Shown here: one piece after another, positions 11,132 through 19,367 of the stretch | Layout: each line of letters starts with the position of its first letter | Position numbering within the stretch: the first letter of the stretch is position 1 | Origin: Ideonella alba | GTDB taxonomy: Bacteria > Pseudomonadota > Gammaproteobacteria > Burkholderiales > Burkholderiaceae_C | DNA: 64,000 nt | Assembly (NCBI RefSeq): GCF_018069875.1 | Contig: NZ_JAGQDF010000007.1 | Location: 1-64,000 of the forward strand | Direction: 5' to 3' | Notes under the pieces: generated by a model | What the model saw: only the letters and a program-made list of their open reading frames with translations | Databases searched by the model: none | What the model was told of the DNA's origin: nothing | Position numbers and translations under genes: made by a program

Positions 11132-11140
11132 GCCCGCGCC

Positions 11141-11845
11141 TCAGCGCGACACCACCTGGTCCAGCCACTCGCGCACGCCCTGGGCGTCGGGCTCGCGCGG
11201 GTTGAACGGGCGGGCCTGCACCCCCTCGGGCAGGCGGGGCGTGGCGGCGCGCTCGTTGAACAGGGCCAGTGTCGGCTTGTCGGCGGCCAGCGCATGGCTC
11301 AACTCGGCGCTGACCCAGGGGCTCATGTCGTCGTCGCCGACCAGCGTGACCACCGCGTCGGCGCGGGCCATCATGTTGGCCAGCGCCTCCTGCCAGGGCT
11401 CGCCCGGTGTCACGCCGGACTGGTCCAGCACCTGCACGCCGGCCTGTGTCAGACCGTCACGCAGGCGCGCCGCAGCGCGTGCGTCGATCGAGCTGTACGA
11501 GAGAAAGACCGAGGCCCCGCGCGGGCGGGCTGCCGAGGCCGAACGCAGCGGCGCGACCTCCTCGTCGGGGTACTCGAGCGTCAGGTTGTGGCGCAGCGCC
11601 TGGGTGCGGCCGCCCTGCAGGCTCAGCTCGGCCCGCAGCAGGAAGGTGCCCCAGCCGGAGGTCTCGAGCCGGAAGCCGTTGGCGCGGTTCTTCACCGTCA
11701 CGCGCGGCTGCGAGAAGCTCGGGTGCAGGATCCAGACCACCTGCTCCACCTCGCCCAGTTCCTCGTCGCTGCCCTCGATCCAGGCGCGCCAGTTCCAGTA
11801 GTCGTTGCCGACGTACCGGGCATCCTGGGCGATGCGCAGCGTCAT
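11141..11845 (-). CDS. Prokaryotic YEATS domain plus TIR domain protein
   Basis: A 234-residue cytoplasmic protein with two parts. Residues about 1-90 (IAQDARYVGNDYWNW..., WIEGSDEELGEVEQVVWILHPSF, and GWGTFLLRAELSL) match the beta-sandwich prokaryotic YEATS (pYEATS) type. Residues about 109-234 form a TIR domain starting SVFLSYSSIDARAAARL, with PWQEALANMMARADAVVTLVGDDDMSPWVSAEL as the central helix region. TIR domains in bacteria commonly cleave NAD or make signals from it in defence and conflict systems; the catalytic Glu is probably in WVSAELSHAL. Its ATG overlaps the stop of a second TIR gene (ATGA), so both are co-translated. Function is inferred; the domain calls rest on visible motifs. 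Confidence 0.8.
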   Translation of the reverse strand: MTLRIAQDARYVGNDYWNWRAWIEGSDEELGEVEQVVWILHPSFSQPRVTVKNRANGFRLETSGWGTFLLRAELSLQGGRTQALRHNLTLEYPDEEVAPLRSASAARPRGASVFLSYSSIDARAAARLRDGLTQAGVQVLDQSGVTPGEPWQEALANMMARADAVVTLVGDDDMSPWVSAELSHALAADKPTLALFNERAATPRLPEGVQARPFNPREPDAQGVREWLDQVVSR

Positions 11846-12552
11846 GACTTCTCCTCCAGCCGCACGCCGCCCACGAAGGGGTCGATCGCATGCTTGGATT
11901 GCCAGATTTTGCCGCCTTGCTTCAGGCGCAGCCGGACCGTCTCGCCATCACGCATCTTGGGCAGCACGGCATAGGCGGCGCCGGGTTGCAGCACCAGCCG
12001 GCCGCGCTCGAAGTCCTGGTAGTTGCCGGTCTGCGAGATGACCTGGTATTCGCAGCGGTCACCCTCGGTCTCGTCGTACTGCGAGGCCAGCGTGTCGGGC
12101 TCGATGCGCACGCGGGCGGCGCGGCCATGCTCGCGCCGCCACACGGCCACGGTGTTCATCAGCTTGACGATCAGGTCGGCCTCGTGGCCCGGCTGGTACT
12201 CGAAGTATTCGTTGCCCGCCCCCAGGCCCACGGCCTTGAGCGCGGTGTGCAGCACCCGGAAGGTGGGCTTCTTGAGGCCATCGGCATGGGCGAACTCGCT
12301 GAGCACGAAGGCCGGCTGGACCATCTGTCCGGCGGCGTCGGCCTGCGGCGTGACCAGGGCCACCAGGGCGTCCGCCTCCTCGATGCGGGCCCGCAGCGCG
12401 TCATCCAGCGGCCGGCCGCCCAGGTCCACGCCATCCAGCACGCGCAGGCCCATGGCCTCGAGCACGCGCACCACGTAGCGGCGCAGGCGCTCCAGCTCGT
12501 CCTCGTGGTCGGGATGAGGCCGGTAGGTGTAGGACAGGAAGACGCTGTTCAT
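11842..12552 (-). CDS. TIR-like domain protein, first gene of the TIR pair
   Basis: A 236-residue protein whose N-terminus MNSVFLSYTYRPHPDHEDELERLRRYV is a TIR-like fold start, followed by GLRVLDGVDLGGRPLDDALRARIEEADALVALVTPQ and FVLSEFAHADG, which fits the TIR helix carrying the catalytic Glu. Residues about 150-236 are beta-rich (WRREHGRAARVRIEP..., QVISQTGNYQDFERGRLV, MRDGETVRLRLKQGG) and match nothing I recognise; they could be the ligand-sensing or partner-binding half. It is translated ahead of the YEATS-TIR gene with a 4-base overlap. The start at 12552 is chosen because the TIR strand begins there; the reading frame is open further upstream but overlaps the diguanylate cyclase gene. 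Confidence 0.75.
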   Translation of the reverse strand: MNSVFLSYTYRPHPDHEDELERLRRYVVRVLEAMGLRVLDGVDLGGRPLDDALRARIEEADALVALVTPQADAAGQMVQPAFVLSEFAHADGLKKPTFRVLHTALKAVGLGAGNEYFEYQPGHEADLIVKLMNTVAVWRREHGRAARVRIEPDTLASQYDETEGDRCEYQVISQTGNYQDFERGRLVLQPGAAYAVLPKMRDGETVRLRLKQGGKIWQSKHAIDPFVGGVRLEEKS

Positions 12553-12612
12553 GGCTGCTGGCCGCCGCAGTATGCGTGCATCGCGCAGGCGCCACAAGAC
12601 CGCGCTGGCGGC

Positions 12613-12636
12613 CGCGTCCCCCGGGCGAGGGACGCG
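12613..12636 (-). terminator. GC-rich hairpin after the diguanylate cyclase gene
   Basis: A perfect 8-bp inverted repeat (CGCGTCCC / GGGACGCG, 8-base loop) lies 6 bases beyond the stop of the GGDEF gene and 60 bases before the TIR operon start. There is no T-run after it on the minus strand, so it is either a weak terminator or an mRNA-stabilising structure. It may separate the TIR pair from the cyclase transcript. Confidence 0.35.
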
Positions 12637-12641
12637 CCGGC

Positions 12642-13667
12642 TCAGAAGAAGTCGACGCCGCCGGTGGCCGTCTCGCTCACCGCGCCCACGGCCAGCAGCT
12701 CGTCGAAGCAGCGGACCTGGTCGCGACCGCCCTCCTTCGCGGCGTAGACCGCCTTGTCGGCGCGGCCGAAGGCCTGCTCGGGCGTGTCGTCGGCGTCGAT
12801 GCGGGTGAAACCGGCGCTGATCGTCAGCGCCTGCACCTGCGGGAACGGGTAGCCGGCCACGCGTTCGCGCAGGCGCTCCAGCGCGGCACGCGCGCCCTCG
12901 TCCTGGCTGCAGCTGAGCAGCACCACGAACTCCTCGCCGCCGAAGCGGTAGAGCCGATCGTGCTGGCGCAGGGTCTCGCCCATCAGGCGGGCCACCAGCA
13001 GCAGCACCTCGTCGCCCACCAGGTGGCCGAAGCCGTCGTTGACGCGCTTGAAGTGGTCGATGTCGATCACCGCCAGGAAGCACGGGTCGCCGCTGTGCCA
13101 GTGGCGCCGGCCATCGCAGCCCGACAGGGCCGGCTCCGCCTGCGCCGACAGGCCCGCCAGGCGCATGAAGGTTTCGTCGAAGCTCTTGCGGTTGAGCAGG
13201 CCGGTCAGGCTGTCGCGTTCGCCATAGTCGAGCAGACCGATGACGTTGCGGTAGACGCGCAGGATCTCGTCGGCCACCTGCTGGTGGGCCTCACTGGGCG
13301 AGCCGTCCAGCTGCAGTGCCAGCACCGCCTCGGCGCCGTGGCTGCCCAGCAGGGGGTAGAAGGCGCGGCCGGGCACGCCGTCCAGGTGCAGCGGGTGTTC
13401 GCGGCCCAGGGCCTCGAGCAGCGCGCGGCGTTCGTCCTCGCCGGGCTCGGCGGGAGCGCCTTGCAGCGCCAGCACATCCCAGTCCTCCAGCCGGTCGTGG
13501 CGGCGGCGGCAGACCTGCGCGCCGCGGGGCCGGAAGTGCGCCACGAGGTGACCGGCCAGGCGCTGCTGCAATTGCTCGCGGTCGCGCAGGCTGGTCAGCT
13601 CGGCCAGACAACGCGCCACCTGCTGAGGTGAGGGCGTGGCGTCGAACGTGGGTTGAACGGACAGCAT
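12642..13667 (-). CDS. Diguanylate cyclase (GGDEF domain)
   Basis: Synthesises cyclic di-GMP from two GTP. The 341-residue protein has an N-terminal region (about 1-165) without recognised transmembrane segments, probably a GAF-like sensor or dimerisation part, and a GGDEF domain from about residue 175 (DSLTGLLNRKSF). The active-site motif is intact as GGEEF in RLYRFGGEEFVVLL, and FLAVIDIDHFKRVND carries the metal-binding Asp. An allosteric product-inhibition I-site, RQHD, sits five residues before GGEEF. The domain has a modest insertion between the first two helices (ALSGCDGRRHWHSGDP). The ATG at 13667 was preferred over a longer start at 13763 that overlaps the neighbouring acetyltransferase gene. 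Confidence 0.92.
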   Translation of the reverse strand: MLSVQPTFDATPSPQQVARCLAELTSLRDREQLQQRLAGHLVAHFRPRGAQVCRRRHDRLEDWDVLALQGAPAEPGEDERRALLEALGREHPLHLDGVPGRAFYPLLGSHGAEAVLALQLDGSPSEAHQQVADEILRVYRNVIGLLDYGERDSLTGLLNRKSFDETFMRLAGLSAQAEPALSGCDGRRHWHSGDPCFLAVIDIDHFKRVNDGFGHLVGDEVLLLVARLMGETLRQHDRLYRFGGEEFVVLLSCSQDEGARAALERLRERVAGYPFPQVQALTISAGFTRIDADDTPEQAFGRADKAVYAAKEGGRDQVRCFDELLAVGAVSETATGGVDFF

Positions 13668-13728
13668 GGTGGGTGGCGACAACAATCCAGGCCCCCGGGG
13701 TGCGGGAGCAGACCAGAGGGTTGTCGGC

Positions 13729-14331
13729 TCAGCCGGCTGAATCTGAAGCTTGACGCCAGTCAAGCGGCACCGAAAAAACGGGATTCAGTCGCTGCCACAG
13801 GCCGTGATCGCGCCAGGCGCCGTCGATGAACAGGTAGTCGCGCGCCAGGCCAATGGCCTCGAAGCCCAGGCGCTGCAGCACCGCCACGCTGCGCTGGTTC
13901 TCGGGCCGCACCGCGGCCTGCACCCGGTGCAGGTGGACGCGCTCGGCGAAGGCCTCGGCCAGCACCGCCTGCAGCGCCTCGGTCATCAGGCCCCGGCCCT
14001 GGTGGGCGGCGTCGATCGCATAGCCCAGCACCGCGCTGTGGAAGGCGCCACGGGCGATCTGGCTGAGACCGACGACGCCGATGATGCGCAGCGGATCGTC
14101 CGCCGGCTGCAGCCACCAGCGCAGGGCCTCGCCGCGGTCGAAGGCCAGCCGGGCCTGCTCGATGCGCAGGGCCTGGGTGCTCAGCGTCAGGAAGCCCGGT
14201 GGCGCTGGCGGGTCCCAGGGCGCCAGGTGGGCGGCATTGCGCTGATGAAAAGACAGCAGCGCCGGGGCGAGCCCGGCGCTGGGGGCCTGCAGCCGCAGGC
14301 GGGGGGTGTCAAGGCGCTCAGCGGCGGTCAT
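13729..14331 (-). CDS. GNAT family N-acetyltransferase (RimJ/RimL-like)
   Basis: A 200-residue acetyltransferase of the ribosomal-protein-acetylating type. The sequence opens with RLDTPRLRLQAPS, the usual family start, and the acetyl-CoA loop is in YAIDAAHQGRGLMTEAL (Q/RxxGxG/A). The C-terminal ENQRSVAVLQRLGFEAIGLARDYLFIDGAWRDHGLWQRL is typical of RimJ/RimL proteins, including the final display of the substrate-side strand. Probable substrate is a protein N-terminus, but many members of this family act on small molecules, so the substrate is unknown. It overlaps only the non-coding upstream region of the cyclase gene. Confidence 0.88.
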   Translation of the reverse strand: MTAAERLDTPRLRLQAPSAGLAPALLSFHQRNAAHLAPWDPPAPPGFLTLSTQALRIEQARLAFDRGEALRWWLQPADDPLRIIGVVGLSQIARGAFHSAVLGYAIDAAHQGRGLMTEALQAVLAEAFAERVHLHRVQAAVRPENQRSVAVLQRLGFEAIGLARDYLFIDGAWRDHGLWQRLNPVFSVPLDWRQASDSAG

Positions 14332-14350
14332 GCCGCCACTGTAGCGGGCC

Positions 14351-15805
14351 TCACTTCACCAGCGCGCTGGGCACCTTCATCAGCTGCAGCTGGCCACCCT
14401 CGACCAGCTCACCCGGGATGCCGTAGTGGGCCTGGGTGACCAGCAGGTAATAGCGGTGGGCCTTGGTGTCGTAGCCGTTCTTCTTCAGCACGTCACTGAC
14501 GTCGATGACGCCGGAGGACTCCTCGTCCTGGGTCAGGAAGTTGGAGCCGCCGGTGACAAAGCGGTCGGCGTCGTGCGCCGCCAGCTCGACCAGGGCGCCG
14601 GTGGCCGGGTTCAGGCCCCAGACCTTGCCCAGGCGGGCGTCATTGCCCACGTCTTCCTGGAAGATCACATGGCCGCTGCGCTGGTCGACGGTGAGGTTGT
14701 CGGCCATCTTGAAGCCGTTGTTGCCGTCGCCGGCCACGCGGATCGTGCCGCCCAGCTCGGGCTGCGACAGGTCGTCGAAGCGCAGTTCCCAGATCCGCGA
14801 GCGGCCGGTGATGCTGGCGGTGGTGGCCAGGAACAGGGCCTGCGGGTCGCGCGGGTTCCAGGCGGCGTCCTCGGGACGCATGAAGTTGGTGCCGCCGGCG
14901 GCGATGGTGGCGCTGTTCAGCGCGGCGCCGGTGCCGCGCGCCGAGGCGGTGACCTCGACCAGCGTGAAGCGGCCGTCGGCGCTGGCGCCGAAGGGCAGGT
15001 CGCTGGCGTCCTCGCTCTGGTTGCCGTTGGCCTTGACCGCGTAGAGCTTGCCGCCCACCAGACCGGCGCGCTCGATCGCGCTGCCGCTGGACTGCTTGTC
15101 ACCGACGTAGACGTAGACCTGGCCGTTGGTCGAGGTGTCGTCGGTGCCGACGACGACGGTCTTGTCCTGCGCCACCGGATTGGCCACCTGGTTCTCCCAG
15201 GAGGCGCGGCCCAGGTCGGGCAGCTGCCACACCTGCGCCGGGCTCTTGCCCTTGGCACCCACCCAGGCGAAGGCGCGGCCTTCGGCGCCGGCTTCCTCGC
15301 CATTCATGAAGATGGAACCCTTGTAGCCCTTGCCGCTGGCCGGGTTGTAGAAGGCGCTGACCGGCGCCAGGTTCGCCGAGCACAGGCGGCCGAAGGCGGC
15401 AGTGCCCGACACCCAGGTGCTGCCGTCGAACATCATCACATCGGCGCCCGACTGGACCATGTCGCGGCCTTCCAGCACCTTCAGGTCGCTGGCGCGGATG
15501 CGCCACTGCGAGACGAAGGCGCCGACGCTGCCATGGGCGCGCACGCTGCCCAGGGTGTTGCCCAGCTCATGGTTCATGAACAGCGTGAAGGTGCCGTCGC
15601 GGTTGTCGACCACGCCCATGCCGTCGGGGATGCCGACCATCTGGTAGCCGTTGTCGGCGGTGTCGCCGACGGTCAGGACCGAGGTCAGCTCGACGCCCGC
15701 CGCGCTGGGCACGAGGTAAGGCGTGGTGGTGGTGCTCGGGCCGGTCGCGGCCAGGGCGGAGAAGCAGGCCAGCGAGGCGGCCAGGGCGATCAGGGTGCGG
15801 GTCAT
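14351..15805 (-). CDS. PhoX-like alkaline phosphatase-family secreted protein (DUF839)
   Basis: A 484-residue exported beta-propeller-like protein. Signal peptide at residues 1-23 (LIALAASLACFSALA). The motifs IPDGMGVVDNRDGTFTLFMNHELGNT, NGEEAGAEGRAFAW and FMRPEDAAWNPRDPQALF match the DUF839/PhoX family, in which Glu and Asp residues in such positions bind Ca and Fe in PhoX alkaline phosphatases. It lacks the Tat twin-Arg signal normally found in PhoX, so it may be a relative with another activity. GGAG lies 8 bases before the ATG at 15805; an upstream TTG at 15817 is less likely. Stand-alone gene. Confidence 0.82.
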   Translation of the reverse strand: MTRTLIALAASLACFSALAATGPSTTTTPYLVPSAAGVELTSVLTVGDTADNGYQMVGIPDGMGVVDNRDGTFTLFMNHELGNTLGSVRAHGSVGAFVSQWRIRASDLKVLEGRDMVQSGADVMMFDGSTWVSGTAAFGRLCSANLAPVSAFYNPASGKGYKGSIFMNGEEAGAEGRAFAWVGAKGKSPAQVWQLPDLGRASWENQVANPVAQDKTVVVGTDDTSTNGQVYVYVGDKQSSGSAIERAGLVGGKLYAVKANGNQSEDASDLPFGASADGRFTLVEVTASARGTGAALNSATIAAGGTNFMRPEDAAWNPRDPQALFLATTASITGRSRIWELRFDDLSQPELGGTIRVAGDGNNGFKMADNLTVDQRSGHVIFQEDVGNDARLGKVWGLNPATGALVELAAHDADRFVTGGSNFLTQDEESSGVIDVSDVLKKNGYDTKAHRYYLLVTQAHYGIPGELVEGGQLQLMKVPSALVK

Positions 15806-15882
15806 CGTCAACTCCAAGGTGTCGGCCGGAGGGCCGATCTCGGGGCTGCAGTGTGGTCAGCGCCTGTGACAGGCGCGTCTCA

Positions 15883-16731
15883 TCACGATGACAGCTGCGT
15901 GACCAGCGCCTGCGCGCCGGCACCGAAGGCATAGGCGTCCATGCCCAGGTGGCCCCACTGCACCTCGGCGAACAGGCGCCGGCCGGGCGCATCGTCGCCC
16001 GCGGCGCCGGCGGCCACGTGCAGCGGCAGCAGGTGTTCGTCGGTGGGGTGCATCAGGGCGGCGTGCGGCGCCTGGCGGCGGTAGTCGTTCAGCGCGGACC
16101 AGTCGGCGGCGGCGGCCTTGTCGGCGATCCAGCCGCGGAAGGCCGCGCTCTCGGGGTACTCGGGCTGCGCCGGGTCGCCCCGGCCGCCGGCGAACAGGCG
16201 CAGGTTGTGGGTGATGGCGCCGGTGCCCATCACCAGCACGCCCTGCGCCGCCAGCGGCGCCAGCGCGCGGCCCAGCGCGAACAGCTTCTCCGGGGCCCAG
16301 TTCGGCGGCCAGCCCAGCGGCAGCACCGGGATGTCGGCGTCGGGGTACATCGAGCGCAGCGGCGTCCAGATGCCGTGGTCCAGGCCGCCCTCGGGCGACA
16401 GCTGGGCGTTCAGGCCGGCGGCGCGCAGCAGGCCGGCCACCTCGAGGGCCAGCGCGGGCGCACCGTCGGCGTCGTAGCGCAGCGCGTAGAGCGGCTCCGG
16501 AAAGCCGTAGAAGTCATGCACCGTGGGGTGGCGGGCGGCGGCCAGCAGCACCGGCTCGCGGGTCAGCGAGTGGCCGGAGATGGCCAGCACCGCCTTCGGG
16601 CGGCCGAAGGCGGCGTCGATGGCCGGGCCCAGGCGGCGCCAGAACGCGGTGGTGGCGCCCTCTTCCAGCGCCGTCATCGGCGAGCCGTGCGAGACATACA
16701 GGGTGGGGAGGCGGGTGTCCATGACCGGCAT
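15883..16731 (-). CDS. ygiD: YgiD-type extradiol ring-cleaving dioxygenase (4,5-DOPA dioxygenase family)
   Basis: A 282-residue class III extradiol dioxygenase of the YgiD/plant DODA family, which opens catechol rings such as DOPA. Metal-ligand candidates are His in TLYVSHGSP, His in ISGHS and His in SPEGGLDHGIWTPL; GTGAITHNLR and LMHPTDEHLLPL are conserved. The family sits near the LigB superfamily. Physiological substrate is not evident. Translation may start at 16731 or at the in-frame ATG at 16722 (MDTRLPTLYVSHG), the latter fitting the family start better. Divergent from the FtsX-like gene. Confidence 0.9.
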   Translation of the reverse strand: MPVMDTRLPTLYVSHGSPMTALEEGATTAFWRRLGPAIDAAFGRPKAVLAISGHSLTREPVLLAAARHPTVHDFYGFPEPLYALRYDADGAPALALEVAGLLRAAGLNAQLSPEGGLDHGIWTPLRSMYPDADIPVLPLGWPPNWAPEKLFALGRALAPLAAQGVLVMGTGAITHNLRLFAGGRGDPAQPEYPESAAFRGWIADKAAAADWSALNDYRRQAPHAALMHPTDEHLLPLHVAAGAAGDDAPGRRLFAEVQWGHLGMDAYAFGAGAQALVTQLSS

Positions 16732-16805
16732 TGAAACACCGGTGCCGCGGGCGGTCGTTCGCCTGGCTTGAACGCGGCATTCGTGGTTTCGGGTACCGTG
16801 GCGGC

Positions 16806-19349
16806 ATGCCTGACTCTCCCGTGCGCCTGCCCGTCTGGCGGCTGGCCCTGAACCAGACCCTGCGCGACCTGCGCGCCGGCCAGCTGCGCCTGGTGCTGCT
16901 GGCGGTGCTGCTGGCCGTGGCCGCGCTGAGCGCGGTGGGCTTCTTCGCCGACCGGCTGCAGGCCGGCCTGGTGCGCGACGCGGCCGCGCTGATCGGCGGC
17001 GACGCGGTGGTCAGCTCCGACCAGCCCACGCCACCCTCGTTCGCCGAACAGGCCCGCGCCGGCGGCCTGGCGGTCAGCCGCAGTGCCAGCTTTCCCAGCA
17101 TGGCCCGCGCCCTGCCCGCCCAGGGTGGGGCCACGCGGCTGGTGGCGCTGAAGGCCGTGGACGCGCAGTACCCGCTGCGCGGCCAGCTGACCCTGCGGCG
17201 CAGCGCCGACGGCCCGACCGAGCTGGTCGCCGGCCGGCCCGAACCCGGCACGGTCTGGATCGACGAATCCCTGGCCGGCGCGCTGGGCGTGACCGTGGGC
17301 GACCCGCTGGGCCTGGGCGACGCCGAGCTGCGCATCACCCGCCTGATCGTGCTGGAGCCCGACCGCGGCGCCGGGTTCCTGGCCTTCGCGCCGCGCGCGA
17401 TGATCCACCTGGACGACCTGCCGGCCACCGGCCTGGTGCAGCCGGCCAGCCGCATCAACCACCGGCTGGCGGTGGCCGGCAGCGCGCAGCAGCGCGATGC
17501 CGCGGTGGCCTGGTCGCGCTGGGCGCGTGCGGCGATCGAATCCGGCAGCCTCAAGGGCATCCGCGTCGAATCGCTGGAAAGCGGCCGCCCCGAGATGCGC
17601 CAGACGCTGGACCGCGCCGGCAAGTTCCTCAGCCTGGTGGCGCTGCTCTCGGCCTTGCTGGCCGCGGTGGCGGTGGCGATCGCCGCGCGCGGTTTTGCCG
17701 AGGCCCATCTGGACGACTGCGCGATGCTGCGCGTGCTGGGCGTGTCGCGCCGGCATATCGCGCTGGCCTACACGATGCAGTTCGCTGCACTGGCGCTGGT
17801 GGCGGGCGGTGCCGGGGTGTTGCTGGGCTGGGTGACGCACCTGGCCTTCCTGGGCCTGCTGGGCACGCTGGTGCCGGCCGAGCTGCCGCCGGCTGGCCTG
17901 TGGCCCGCGCTGCTGGGCCTGGGTGTGGGCGGCGTGCTGCTGCTGGGCTTCGGGCTGCCGCCGGTGCTGCAGCTGGCCCAGGTGCCGCCGCTGCGCGTGA
18001 TGCGCCGCGACGTGGGCGGGCTGCGCCCGGCCTCGCTGGGCGTGCTGGCCGGCGGCACCCTGGCCTTCGCCGCGCTGCTGGTGGCGGTGGCGCGCGACCC
18101 GGTGCTGGGCCTGATCGCGGTGGGCGGCTTCGCCGCGGCCACGCTGCTGTTCGCACTGCTGGCCTGGGGTGCGGTGAAGCTGCTGGGCTGGCTGGTGCCC
18201 GAGGCCGGCGCGCCGCGCGCACTGCGCCTGGCCACCCGGCAGCTGGTGGCGCGGCCGGCCTATGCGGTGCTGCAGGTCTCGTCGCTGGCGGTGGGCCTGA
18301 TGGCGCTGGTGCTGCTGGTGCTGCTGCGCACCGACCTGGTCGACAGCTGGCGTCGCGCCACGCCGCCCGACGCGCCGGACCGTTTCGTGATCAACCTGCA
18401 ACCCGACCAGGTGGCCGATTTCGAGGCGGTGCTGAAGAACGCGGGCGTTGGCGCGCACGACCTGTACCCGATGATCCGCGGCCGCCTGCTGACGATCAAC
18501 GGCGCGCCGCCCGGCGCGGCGATCGAGGCCGACGAGCGCGCGCGCCGGCTGGTCGAGCGCGAGTTCAACCTCAGCCACGCCGCCGCCCTGCCCGGCCACA
18601 ACCGCGTCACCGCCGGCGCCTGGACACCGGAAGAAGCCGACGCGCTGAGCGTGGAGGAAGGTCTGGCGCAGACGCTGGGCCTGAAGCTGGGCGACCGCCT
18701 GCGCTTCGACATCGCCGGTATCGAGCGCGAGGGCCGCGTGACCAGCCTGCGCAAGGTGGAGTGGGGCTCGATGCGGGCCAACTTCTTCGTCATGTTCCCG
18801 GTCTCGCAGCTGCCCGAGCTGCCGGCCACCTGGATGGCGGCCTACCGCGCGCCCGCCGAGCGCGGCTTCGACAACCGCCTGGTGCAGCGCTTTCCCAACC
18901 TCACCAATGTCGACGTGACCGCGTCGATCAACCAGTTGCAGAGCGTGCTGGCCCAGGTGATCGGCGCGATCGAGACGCTCTTCGCCTTTACCCTGGCCGC
19001 CGGCCTGGCGGTGCTGCTGGCCGCGGTGACCGCCACCCGTGAATCGCGCGCCCGCGAGTACGCGGTGATGCGCGCCTGCGGCGCCAGCAGCCGCCTGCTG
19101 GCCCAGGTGCAGCGGGTGGAACTGCTGGGCGTGGGCGCGCTGGCTGGCCTGCTGGCCACGCTGGCGGCCATGGGCGTGGGCGCGCTGCTGGCGCGCTATG
19201 CGTTCGAGTTCCGCTGGACCGCCGGCCCCGAGGTGCCGCTGATCGGCACCGCGGTGGGCGCCCTGCTGGCGCTGGCGGCCGGCTGGTGGGGCCTGCGCGA
19301 AGTGCTGCGCCGCCCGGTGGTGGAGACGCTGCGGCGCGCGCCGGAGTAA
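16806..19349 (+). CDS. FtsX-like ABC transporter permease (YbbP-like)
   Basis: An 847-residue inner-membrane protein with two FtsX/MacB-type permease cores. A first helix at about residues 27-50 is followed by a large periplasmic domain; then LSLVALLSALLAAVAVAIAARGF, FAALALVAGGAGVLLGW, LWPALLGLGVGGVLLLGFGLPP, FAALLVAVA and further helices. The second core near the C-terminus has FAFTLAAGLAVLLAAVTATRESRAREYAVMRACGAS, a classical FtsX-domain sequence. Length and topology match YbbP-like permeases, which in other bacteria pair with the ATPase YbbA; no ATPase gene is adjacent here, so the partner must be encoded elsewhere. Cargo is unknown. The last codon is followed by only 18 bases before the convergent membrane-protein gene. 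Confidence 0.9.
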   Translation: MPDSPVRLPVWRLALNQTLRDLRAGQLRLVLLAVLLAVAALSAVGFFADRLQAGLVRDAAALIGGDAVVSSDQPTPPSFAEQARAGGLAVSRSASFPSMARALPAQGGATRLVALKAVDAQYPLRGQLTLRRSADGPTELVAGRPEPGTVWIDESLAGALGVTVGDPLGLGDAELRITRLIVLEPDRGAGFLAFAPRAMIHLDDLPATGLVQPASRINHRLAVAGSAQQRDAAVAWSRWARAAIESGSLKGIRVESLESGRPEMRQTLDRAGKFLSLVALLSALLAAVAVAIAARGFAEAHLDDCAMLRVLGVSRRHIALAYTMQFAALALVAGGAGVLLGWVTHLAFLGLLGTLVPAELPPAGLWPALLGLGVGGVLLLGFGLPPVLQLAQVPPLRVMRRDVGGLRPASLGVLAGGTLAFAALLVAVARDPVLGLIAVGGFAAATLLFALLAWGAVKLLGWLVPEAGAPRALRLATRQLVARPAYAVLQVSSLAVGLMALVLLVLLRTDLVDSWRRATPPDAPDRFVINLQPDQVADFEAVLKNAGVGAHDLYPMIRGRLLTINGAPPGAAIEADERARRLVEREFNLSHAAALPGHNRVTAGAWTPEEADALSVEEGLAQTLGLKLGDRLRFDIAGIEREGRVTSLRKVEWGSMRANFFVMFPVSQLPELPATWMAAYRAPAERGFDNRLVQRFPNLTNVDVTASINQLQSVLAQVIGAIETLFAFTLAAGLAVLLAAVTATRESRAREYAVMRACGASSRLLAQVQRVELLGVGALAGLLATLAAMGVGALLARYAFEFRWTAGPEVPLIGTAVGALLALAAGWWGLREVLRRPVVETLRRAPE

Positions 19350-19367
19350 GCCAGGGGTTCGCCCACC

